Assembly: GCF_000148645.1 (NCBI RefSeq)
Contig: NC_014541.1
Coordinates: 2,069,139 to 2,133,138, forward strand
Length of the DNA stretch: 64,000 nucleotides
Origin: Ferrimonas balearica DSM 9799
Lineage (GTDB): Bacteria; Pseudomonadota; Gammaproteobacteria; Enterobacterales; Shewanellaceae
Reading direction: 5' to 3'
The notes below the pieces were generated by a model, which saw nothing but the letters and a program-made list of their open reading frames with translations, did no database searches and was not told the origin of the DNA. The position numbers were made by a program, and so were the translations under genes. This document shows positions 26,764-34,474 of this stretch, piece by piece. Position 1 is the stretch's first letter, and every line of letters begins with the position of its first letter.

Positions 26764-29376
26764 ATGACGGCCATGCAAGCCAAATTTCGCAAGGATTACC
26801 GGGCCCCGGAATACACCATCACTGAACTTGAGCTGGCGTTCCAGCTGGAACCAAACCACACGGTGGTAACCGCCACCAGCCAGGTTCAACGCCAGGACGC
26901 AGAGGCCCGTGAGCTGGTGCTGGACGGAGAAGCCCTGACGCTGGTGAGCGTGCAGGTGGACGGAGAGGTACTCAGCCAGGACCGTTACCGTGAGGTGGAC
27001 GGTCAACTGGTGATTGCGCTCGACCAGGACCAGGCGACTCTGGTGATCACCACCGAGATTGATCCCGCCAACAACACCACTCTGGAAGGCCTTTACCAGT
27101 CCGGCGGTGCGTTCTGCACCCAGTGTGAAGCCGAAGGTTTCCGCCGCATTACCTACTTCCTGGACCGCCCGGACGTACTTGCCCGCTACCGCACCCGCAT
27201 TGAGGCGGACAAGGCCAGTTACCCCTTCCTGCTCTCCAACGGCAATAAGATCGACAGTGGCGATCTGGATAACGGCCGACACTTTGCCGTGTGGGAAGAC
27301 CCCTTCCCGAAACCGAGCTACCTGTTTGCCCTGGTGGCCGGCGACTTCGATCTGCTGGAAGACCACTTCACCACCGCCTCCGGTCGTGACGTGCTGCTGC
27401 AACTCTTTGTCGACCGCGGCAACCTTTACCGTGGCCACCACGCCATGGCTTCCCTCAAACGCGCGATGGCATGGGATGAGCAACGTTTTGGCCTGGAATA
27501 CGACCTGGATATCTACATGGTCGTCGCCGTCGACTTCTTCAACATGGGGGCGATGGAGAACAAAGGGCTGAACATCTTTAACTCCAAGGCGGTACTGGCG
27601 GACCCCGAAAGTGCCACTGATGCTGAGTACCACCGCATCGAGTCCATCATCGGCCACGAGTATTTCCACAACTGGACCGGCAACCGTGTGACCTGCCGTG
27701 ACTGGTTCCAGCTCAGCCTGAAAGAGGGCCTCACGGTGTTCCGTGACCAGGAGTTTTCTTCTGAGATGGGCTCTCGCGCGGTTAACCGCATTCAGGCGGT
27801 CAAAGTGGTTCGTAACCAGCAGTTTGCTGAAGATGCCGGTCCGATGGCGCATCCGATCCGCCCGGACAAGGTGATCGAGATGAATAACTTCTACACCGTG
27901 ACCGTCTATGACAAAGGTGCAGAAGTGATCCGCATGATGCACACCCTGTTGGGTGAGGCCGGATTCCGTAAGGGGATGGACCTCTACTTTGAGCGCCACG
28001 ATGGCCAGGCCGTTACCTGTGACGACTTCGTACAGGCGATGGAGGATGCCAGCGGCATCGATCTCGGCCAGTTCCGCCTTTGGTACAGCCAGAGCGGGAC
28101 GCCGGTACTCAGTGTGGCAACCCAGTACGACGCAGAGCAGCGTCGTTACACCCTGACGCTGTCTCAGTCTACCCCCGCCACGGCTGACCAGTCTGAGAAG
28201 CACGCTCTGCATATACCGGTCGCGATGGAGCTGCTCGATCCGAACGGCAACAGTGTCCCCCTGGTGGTGGACGGCCAGCCCCATAATGGTCTGCTGGAGC
28301 TCAAAGCCGAGCAGCAAAGCTGGGTGTTTGAAGCGGTTCCGGCAGACGTTGTGCCTTCGCTGTTGCAGGAGTTCTCGGCGCCGGTTCGCCTTAACTACCG
28401 CTACCAGCCCCAGCAACTGGCTCGCATTCTGGCTCACGCCAGCAACGATTTTGCCCGCTGGGATGCCTCTCAGGCACTGTACCAGCATGAGATTTTCGCC
28501 CTCGCCAATGGCGAGCAGGAGCGGGTCAGTGACGTCACCATAGAGGCGATTCGTGCCGTGCTGCTGGGGCAGGGACAAGACCCCGCGCTGGTGGCTGAGT
28601 TGCTGATGCAACCTTCCGAAACCACGCTGGCTCAGGCCGGTGCCGATGCCGATGTGGAAGCGATCCATCTGGCCCGTCGTGACCTCCAGACCCAGCTCGC
28701 GCTCGCGCTTGAGGATGAGCTTGCAACGGTCTATCGCGCCAATCAGGATGCCAGCTATGGCAATGACGGCGTGTCCGTGGGACGCCGCACCCTGAAAAAC
28801 GCCTGTCTGCACCTGCTGGCGATGGGCGGTCGCGTGGACAGCCAAACCCTGGTGGAACGTCAGTATCAGCAGGCAGACAATATGACCGACGCCCTTGCGG
28901 CCTTGAATGCGGCCAATCAGGGGCGCCTGCCGGTGGCAGCGGGACTGATGGACGCGTTTGAAACCAAGTGGCGTGCGGAGCCGCTGGTAATGGACAAGTG
29001 GTTTGCCCAGGTGGCGATGCAGCCCGGCGGCAATGCGCTGTCCGCCGTACAGGAAGCGATGGGTCACAGCGCGTTCGACATGTCGAACCCCAACCGGGTT
29101 CGGGCACTGATTGGCGCCTTTGCTGACGGCAACCCCAATGCTTTCCACGCCATTGATGGCAGCGGCTACCGCTTCCTGACCGACCAACTGATTGCGCTCA
29201 ACAGCATCAACCCGCAATGTGCCGCCCGCATCATGACGCCGTTGATGCAGTGGCAGCGTCAGGACAGTGAGCGCCAGGCATTGATGTTGGCGGAACTGCG
29301 TCGACTGGCTGAACTGCCGGGGCTGAGTCGCGATCTGTTCGAGAAGGTCAGCAAGAGCCTCGAACAAGCGAACTGA
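26764..29376 (+). CDS. pepN: aminopeptidase N
   Basis: M1-family zinc aminopeptidase, cytosolic, which removes N-terminal residues from peptides. Seen: GAMEN at residues 262-266 (exopeptidase motif), HEYFH at 298-302 with E321 as third ligand (HEXXH-X18-E), and the conserved YTVTVYDKGAEVIRM near 378 with the catalytic tyrosine. Length is 870, the same as E. coli PepN. AAGGAG lies ahead of the start. The DUF2835 gene follows after 4 bases. Confidence 0.97.
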   Translation: MTAMQAKFRKDYRAPEYTITELELAFQLEPNHTVVTATSQVQRQDAEARELVLDGEALTLVSVQVDGEVLSQDRYREVDGQLVIALDQDQATLVITTEIDPANNTTLEGLYQSGGAFCTQCEAEGFRRITYFLDRPDVLARYRTRIEADKASYPFLLSNGNKIDSGDLDNGRHFAVWEDPFPKPSYLFALVAGDFDLLEDHFTTASGRDVLLQLFVDRGNLYRGHHAMASLKRAMAWDEQRFGLEYDLDIYMVVAVDFFNMGAMENKGLNIFNSKAVLADPESATDAEYHRIESIIGHEYFHNWTGNRVTCRDWFQLSLKEGLTVFRDQEFSSEMGSRAVNRIQAVKVVRNQQFAEDAGPMAHPIRPDKVIEMNNFYTVTVYDKGAEVIRMMHTLLGEAGFRKGMDLYFERHDGQAVTCDDFVQAMEDASGIDLGQFRLWYSQSGTPVLSVATQYDAEQRRYTLTLSQSTPATADQSEKHALHIPVAMELLDPNGNSVPLVVDGQPHNGLLELKAEQQSWVFEAVPADVVPSLLQEFSAPVRLNYRYQPQQLARILAHASNDFARWDASQALYQHEIFALANGEQERVSDVTIEAIRAVLLGQGQDPALVAELLMQPSETTLAQAGADADVEAIHLARRDLQTQLALALEDELATVYRANQDASYGNDGVSVGRRTLKNACLHLLAMGGRVDSQTLVERQYQQADNMTDALAALNAANQGRLPVAAGLMDAFETKWRAEPLVMDKWFAQVAMQPGGNALSAVQEAMGHSAFDMSNPNRVRALIGAFADGNPNAFHAIDGSGYRFLTDQLIALNSINPQCAARIMTPLMQWQRQDSERQALMLAELRRLAELPGLSRDLFEKVSKSLEQAN

Positions 29377-29380
29377 AACG

Positions 29381-29599
29381 ATGCAGCGTTACCAGTTTGA
29401 TTTGCGGATTCCCGCGCAGGCGATGTTGCGCTACTACCAGGGGCGAGCCCAGTTGGTGGTGATCCGGGATCGGCAGGGCAAAGTGTTACATCTGCACCCC
29501 CGTTATCTGCGACCACATCTTCGCCCTGAAGGTGTGGTGGGCAGCTTTGAACTGCGGCTGAGTCAGCAGGGAGAATTCGTAGAACTGGTGCGGATTTAG
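29381..29599 (+). CDS. DUF2835 small protein
   Basis: A 72-residue basic protein of the DUF2835 family (YYQGRAQLVVIRDRQGK, then LHPRYLRPHLRPEGVVGSF). The family is restricted mostly to gammaproteobacteria and has no known function. The gene is 4 bases behind pepN and shares its terminator, so it is co-expressed with the peptidase. The pattern of short strands and a conserved RPHL.PEG motif suggests a small beta fold; this is an impression only. Confidence 0.85.
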   Translation: MQRYQFDLRIPAQAMLRYYQGRAQLVVIRDRQGKVLHLHPRYLRPHLRPEGVVGSFELRLSQQGEFVELVRI

Positions 29600-29620
29600 A
29601 GCAAATGCTTCAAACGCTAA

Positions 29621-29649
29621 GAGGTCGGCAACATGCCGGCCTCTTTTTT
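29621..29649 (+). terminator. terminator of pepN-DUF2835
   Basis: GAGGTCGGC pairs with GCCGGCCTC around AACAT, followed by six T. Confidence 0.88.
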
Positions 29650-29911
29650 AATGTCTGGGATAAAAGTTCTTTTAAAACAAATGGATGACAAATAGGGGAG
29701 GGGATTCAAACCAACCCACGTTGCTGCATTTAAATGGATTGATTTAAATGGTCGTTTGAAAGTTAGTAAGCCGTTAAATTTGAAGTGCTTTCCATGTCAC
29801 AAAGTGGTTGCTAGCCCCTAACCCTTGTTGTAACAATGGGGTTAATTTCGGCCTCGTTTTGGATCCGAAATCTCATAAAACGATAACATCAGGGAAGGGA
29901 GAACAGCGACA
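29650..29911 (+). promoter_or_regulatory. AT-rich leader of the DUF1302 cluster
   Basis: This 262-base gap is clearly richer in A and T than its surroundings. It holds two ATTTAAATGG copies 14 bases apart (29729 and 29743), a TTGTTGTAACAA dyad near 29825, and TCGTTTT with AAAACGA as an inverted pair before the ribosome site AGGGAAGGGAG. It is the likely control region of the four-gene envelope cluster; no specific regulator is recognisable. Confidence 0.45.
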
Positions 29912-32017
29912 ATGACAGCAAGCGTATCCCGCTTTCGCCGCTCAGTCCTGGCCGCCAGCATCGGTTTGGTGCTCGCAACGCCGGCTCAGGCGGTGACGTT
30001 CGAATGGGGAGACATCCAGGGGAGCTTTGACTCCACATGGACCCTTGGGGCGGCCTGGCGCGTCGAGGAGCGCGATCTGGATAAGATCGGTAAGAGTAAT
30101 CGGTTCCAATGGAGCCCGGGTTACGGCTTTGACTTCGCCAATGGTGCCTTTAATGATGGCGGCCTGGAATCCAGCCAAATTTTCGGCCTGCCGGGTTCCT
30201 ACTCCTCCAACGGCGATCTCGCCAACATGCTCTACGATAAGGGCGATACCTTCAGCGAGATCTTCAAAGGGCTGCACGAACTGGAGCTGGTGTACGAAAA
30301 CGTGGGGATTTTCGTACGTGGGTTCTATTTCTATGACAACAAACTCGAAAACGGCAGCTTCGATTACCGCAATCCATTGACCGGCGAAGAGTTTGACGTC
30401 TGCGCCGATGACAAGGCTTCCGAGTACGCCTGCTCCGACATCCGCTTGCTCGACGCCTATTTCTTTGCCGACTTCGACCTGGGCGAAATGCCGTTCTCCA
30501 TCCGTATTGGTGAGCAGGTGGTCAGCTGGGGTGAAAGCACCCTGATTGCCCACGGCATCAACTCCATCAACCCGGTTGACCTGGCTCGTCTGCAGGCCCC
30601 GGGTTCCGAGCTGAAAGAAGCCTTTATTCCGGTGGGCACCGTTTGGGCCAGCCTTGGCCTGACCGAGAACTTCAACATTGAAGCCTACTACCAGTACCGC
30701 TGGGAGGAGACCCGCCTGCCGGTAACCGGTACCTACTTCTCCAGTAATGACTTCGCCGGCGCCGGTGGTTACGTCAACAACGCGCAGCTGGGCTTTACCT
30801 CCAACCCGGACATCACCCTGGATCACCTGCTGAACGAATACCAGCTGCTGGCCCAGGCCAGTGCCGGTGCGATTGCACAATCCGGTGCCACTACACCGGA
30901 AGAGCTTCAGGCGGCGCTGGCGCCGTTGGCCCCGTTTGCCGTGCCCTACGGCACCAAAACCACCCTGGTGGGTTACGAGCAGGAGCCTGACGACCAGGGC
31001 CAGTTCGGTGTGAAACTGGGCTACTTTGCTCCGTCCCTGAACGACACCGAGTTTGGCCTGTACTACATCAACTATCACAGCAAGCGTCCTCTGATCTCCG
31101 GTCAGGCTGCTGACTTCAGCGGTGCGGCATTGATTGAAGACCTGGCTACTCTGAGCGCCATTGCCGGTGCCGGTGGAGAAGTCAGCCGCGATGACCTGCT
31201 GGGCCTGAACGCCTTCTCCAAGGCGGTGATCGAGTATCCGGAAGACATCAAGCTGTACGGCTTCTCCTTCAACACCACGTTGGGTGATACCTCTGTGGCC
31301 GGTGAGATCGCCTACCGTCAGGACGAGCCGCTGCAGATCGATGACGTTGAACTGCTGTACGCCGCAATGCCGGAGCAGCTCTACAACGCCGATAACGATG
31401 CCTATGATGTGTTTGAGGACCTCTCTCAGTACCGTAAGCCCAATGGCGAGCGCCTGATGCCCGGCGAGTTTGGTTCCGGCTACGTGCTGACCGACTCCAC
31501 CCAGGCTCAGATGACCTTTACCCACATCTTTGGCCCAACCTTCGGCGCGTCCAACTTCCTGATGTTGGCGGAAGTCGGTGGCGTCTGGCTGCACGATATG
31601 CCGGACCCGAGTGTGCTGCGCATGAACGGCCCGGGTACCGAGCGTGCTGGCCTGGCTGGTCGTGAGGACAATGCCGGTGTTCTGAACCTGTTGCATAACG
31701 GTCCGGAAGAGGACGCGTTCCCGACCGACAGCTCCTGGGGTTATCGCATTGTCGCTAAGGCGGACTACACCAACGCCATGTTCGGCTGGAACCTCTCGCC
31801 GCGAGTGGTGTTCTCCCACGACGTGTCCGGCACCACACCGGATCCGCTGTTCCTCTTTATTGAGGACCGTAAGTCTGCCTCACTCACCCTGTCCGGTGAT
31901 TACCAGAATCGCTGGTCATTCGACGTCAGCTATAACGCGTTCTGGGACGGCAAGGGCAGCACCAATTCCCTGGAAGATAAGGACTTTGTGTCCTTTAACG
32001 TGAAGTTCTCCATCTAA
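29912..32017 (+). CDS. DUF1302 outer-membrane beta-barrel protein
   Basis: A 701-residue exported protein. The signal peptide ends at TPAQA near residue 27. The mature part alternates polar and aromatic residues in many short strands, for example WRVEERDLDKIG, FVRGFYFYDN and IRIGEQVVSWGE, and ends in a phenylalanine/isoleucine-rich final strand (DFVSFNVKFSI), as outer-membrane barrels do. DUF1302 proteins nearly always neighbour DUF1329 proteins, as here. By position it would be the outer-membrane part of a trans-envelope assembly with the three genes behind it. Substrate unknown. Confidence 0.88.
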   Translation: MTASVSRFRRSVLAASIGLVLATPAQAVTFEWGDIQGSFDSTWTLGAAWRVEERDLDKIGKSNRFQWSPGYGFDFANGAFNDGGLESSQIFGLPGSYSSNGDLANMLYDKGDTFSEIFKGLHELELVYENVGIFVRGFYFYDNKLENGSFDYRNPLTGEEFDVCADDKASEYACSDIRLLDAYFFADFDLGEMPFSIRIGEQVVSWGESTLIAHGINSINPVDLARLQAPGSELKEAFIPVGTVWASLGLTENFNIEAYYQYRWEETRLPVTGTYFSSNDFAGAGGYVNNAQLGFTSNPDITLDHLLNEYQLLAQASAGAIAQSGATTPEELQAALAPLAPFAVPYGTKTTLVGYEQEPDDQGQFGVKLGYFAPSLNDTEFGLYYINYHSKRPLISGQAADFSGAALIEDLATLSAIAGAGGEVSRDDLLGLNAFSKAVIEYPEDIKLYGFSFNTTLGDTSVAGEIAYRQDEPLQIDDVELLYAAMPEQLYNADNDAYDVFEDLSQYRKPNGERLMPGEFGSGYVLTDSTQAQMTFTHIFGPTFGASNFLMLAEVGGVWLHDMPDPSVLRMNGPGTERAGLAGREDNAGVLNLLHNGPEEDAFPTDSSWGYRIVAKADYTNAMFGWNLSPRVVFSHDVSGTTPDPLFLFIEDRKSASLTLSGDYQNRWSFDVSYNAFWDGKGSTNSLEDKDFVSFNVKFSI

Positions 32018-32033
32018 GAGAGGCGGGACCCTA

Positions 32034-33398
32034 ATGAAAAAGATCACAGTAATGGCGTCTGCAATGGCGCTGATGTTTGGCTCAGGCCTGGCAATGGCCA
32101 AGGTCAGCCCGGAAGAGGCAGCCAAACTGGGCAAAGAACTGACGCCGATGGGTGCTGAGATGGCGGGTAACGCCGACGGCTCCATCCCGGCCTGGACCGG
32201 TGGCATCACCACGCCGCCGGCCGGTTACCAGCCTGGCACCTTCCACCTTGATCCGTATGCCGGCGACGCCAAGATCGCCACCATCACCAAGGACAACATG
32301 GCTGAGTACGCCCCGTTCCTGAGTGCGGGCGTTCAGAAGATGTTCGAGATGTATCCGGACACCTTTAAGATGAACCTGTATCCCACCCATCGCAGTGGTT
32401 CTTACCCTCAGTTCATCTACGACGCCACCATCAAAAACGCCACCAGTGCCGAACTGGTGGACGGCGGTAACGGCATCCGCGGTGCCGCGACGGGTGTACC
32501 GTTCCCGATCCCGGCCAACGGCCTGGAAGTGATCTGGAACCATATCCTCCGTTATCGTGGTGAGACCGCTGAGATCCAGCGTAACCAGGCGGCGCCGACC
32601 GCTGGCGGCTCTTACACCTTGGTGGAAACCAACGAACAGATTAAGTTCCTGTACACCATCCCCGGTGCTGACGCCGCAACGCTGGCGAAAGACAACCTGC
32701 TGTTCTACTTCAAGCAGGTGGTGACCGCACCGGCCCGTCTGGCGGGTACCGCACTGCTGGTTCACGAAACCATGGACCAGAGCAAGCAGCCTCGTCAGGC
32801 CTGGACCTACAACACCGGTCAGCGTCGCGTGCGTCGTGCGCCCAACGTTGCCTTCGACACCCCGGGCACCGCTTCCGATGGCATGCGTACCACCGACGAT
32901 TTTGACCTCTACAACGGTTCGCCCGAACGCTACAACTGGGAGCTGGTCGGTAAGCAGGAGATGTACATCCCCTACAACGACTACAAGCTCCACAGTGGTG
33001 ACGTGAAGTACGATCAGATCCTGCAGGCCGGCCACATCAATATGGACCTGGTACGTTGGGAGAAACACCGCGTATGGGTGGTTGAAGCCACGCTGAAGGA
33101 TGGGGTACGTCACCTGTACAAAACTCGCCGCTTCTACATCGACGAAGACAGCTGGCAGATCGCCCTGGTTGACCTCTATGACAACCGTGACGAGATGTAC
33201 CGCGTGGGCATGGCGCACACCGTGAACTATTACGAGCAGCCGCTGGTCTGGACCACCCTCGAGGTGTTCTACGACCTGAACTCCCGCCGCTACATGGCCA
33301 TGGGTCTGGATAACGAAGGTAAGGTGGCGAATTTCGACGCCGACATCTCCGCCAAAGACTTTACGCCGCAGGCGCTGCGCCGTCAGGGCCGCCGTTAA
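32034..33398 (+). CDS. DUF1329 periplasmic protein
   Basis: A 454-residue exported protein with signal peptide MKKITVMASAMALMFGSGLA. Family-typical segments are LGKELTPMGAEMAGN near 37, GSIPAWTGGI near 54, and a C-terminal half with YDLNSRRYMAMGLDNEGK near 417. No cysteine lipobox is present, so it is probably soluble in the periplasm or associated with the outer membrane. A lipid-carrier (LolA/LolB-like) fold has been suggested for this type of protein; I treat that as inference. It starts 16 bases after the barrel gene with AGGCGGG upstream. Confidence 0.87.
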   Translation: MKKITVMASAMALMFGSGLAMAKVSPEEAAKLGKELTPMGAEMAGNADGSIPAWTGGITTPPAGYQPGTFHLDPYAGDAKIATITKDNMAEYAPFLSAGVQKMFEMYPDTFKMNLYPTHRSGSYPQFIYDATIKNATSAELVDGGNGIRGAATGVPFPIPANGLEVIWNHILRYRGETAEIQRNQAAPTAGGSYTLVETNEQIKFLYTIPGADAATLAKDNLLFYFKQVVTAPARLAGTALLVHETMDQSKQPRQAWTYNTGQRRVRRAPNVAFDTPGTASDGMRTTDDFDLYNGSPERYNWELVGKQEMYIPYNDYKLHSGDVKYDQILQAGHINMDLVRWEKHRVWVVEATLKDGVRHLYKTRRFYIDEDSWQIALVDLYDNRDEMYRVGMAHTVNYYEQPLVWTTLEVFYDLNSRRYMAMGLDNEGKVANFDADISAKDFTPQALRRQGRR

Positions 33399-33412
33399 TC
33401 CCATCTGATAAA

Positions 33413-33433
33413 GGCGCCCCAAATCGGGGCGCC
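33413..33433 (+). terminator. internal hairpin between DUF1329 and YCF48 genes
   Basis: GGCGCCCC and GGGGCGCC form a perfect 8-bp stem around AAATC, followed by TTATT. Strong stem but a short T-run: it may partly terminate or protect the upstream message, lowering expression of the last two genes. Confidence 0.55.
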
Positions 33434-33449
33434 TTATTCGAGAGTTCCT

Positions 33450-34463
33450 ATGTTGTATCGAATCCTTTTTTCCACGGCTTTGCTCAGCACTTCGGTGTTG
33501 GCGGCACAAGCCGACAATCCCCACGCGGCATACCTGGCGCCCAAAGCGGCTCAGGCTCCGCTGTTGGATATTGAGCGCCGCGGTGATGGCTGGTTGCTGG
33601 TGGGGGACCGTGGCACGGTGCTTCAGGGCGATGGTCAGAAGTGGCAGCAAGCTGCATCGCCACTCAGTGTCATGCTGACTTCCGTGACCTTTGCCGATGA
33701 GCAGCGTGGCTGGGCTGTTGGCCACGACGTCACCGTACTTGCCACCAGCGATGGCGGCCAGAGTTGGCAGATTCAGCAAAACTTGCCCAATAAGGACAAG
33801 CCATTGCTGGATGTGCTCGCACTGGATGGTAATGAAGCGATCGCCGTTGGTGCCTATGGCCTGTTCTACCGCTCTACCGATGGCGGCCGAAGCTGGCGTG
33901 AAGAGTTCCACGATGAGCTGTTGTTCGAGGAAGACCGCGAGTATCTGAATGAGCTCAAGGCGGAAGATGAGGCGCTGTATCTCGATGAGCGCAGTGCCAT
34001 CCTGCCGCACTTTAATCGCATCAAGCGTCTGGCCAATGGCGATCTGTTCCTGCTGGGCGAGATGGGCTTTATGGCACGCTCCAGTGATAACGGTCATCAC
34101 TGGGAGAAACTGGAGGAGATCTACTTTGGCTCCTTTATGGATCTGGTAGAGCTGGCGCCAGGCCACTTGTTGGCGGTTGGCCTGCGTGGCAATGCGTTCC
34201 GTACCGATAACGGGGGTCTGGACTGGCGCCCCGTGGAAACCGGCATTCAGTCGACCATTAACAGTGGCATCGCCCTGGAAGACGGACGAGTGGTACTGGT
34301 TGCCAACGGCGGCGTGTTGTTAAGCAGTGACGACCAGGGGCAAAGCTTTACCTCTAAGGTGCTGCTCAAAGGGGAAGACCTTGTGGCTGTGGCGCCGGCG
34401 GGCGAGGGCAGCCTGCTCATTGTTGGCAGTAATGGTGCCAACCTCTATCCGTTGGCGGAATAA
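33450..34463 (+). CDS. YCF48-like beta-propeller protein, exported
   Basis: A 337-residue protein with a signal peptide (about 21 residues, ending AAQA). The mature part consists of propeller repeats of the YCF48/BNR type: GWLLVGDRGTVLQ, GWAVGHDVTVLATSDGGQSW, AIAVGAYGLFYRSTDGGRSW, LFLLGEMGFMARSSDNG and LLAVGLRGNAFRTDNGGLDW. YCF48 is an assembly factor in photosystem II, but bacterial relatives without photosynthesis are common in envelope clusters. Here it probably scaffolds the RND pump and its partners. It is 11 bases from the RND gene. Confidence 0.88.
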   Translation: MLYRILFSTALLSTSVLAAQADNPHAAYLAPKAAQAPLLDIERRGDGWLLVGDRGTVLQGDGQKWQQAASPLSVMLTSVTFADEQRGWAVGHDVTVLATSDGGQSWQIQQNLPNKDKPLLDVLALDGNEAIAVGAYGLFYRSTDGGRSWREEFHDELLFEEDREYLNELKAEDEALYLDERSAILPHFNRIKRLANGDLFLLGEMGFMARSSDNGHHWEKLEEIYFGSFMDLVELAPGHLLAVGLRGNAFRTDNGGLDWRPVETGIQSTINSGIALEDGRVVLVANGGVLLSSDDQGQSFTSKVLLKGEDLVAVAPAGEGSLLIVGSNGANLYPLAE

Positions 34464-34474
34464 GGAGTTGTACC

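Noticed and set aside
26614-29367. Long minus-strand frame of about 917 codons
   Set aside because: Antisense of pepN, which has all catalytic motifs.
29942-31819. Long minus-strand frame opposite the DUF1302 gene
   Set aside because: Shadow frame; the plus-strand product has a signal peptide and barrel pattern.
32082-34166. Long minus-strand frame opposite DUF1329 and YCF48 genes
   Set aside because: Spans two real genes and an intergenic hairpin; shadow.
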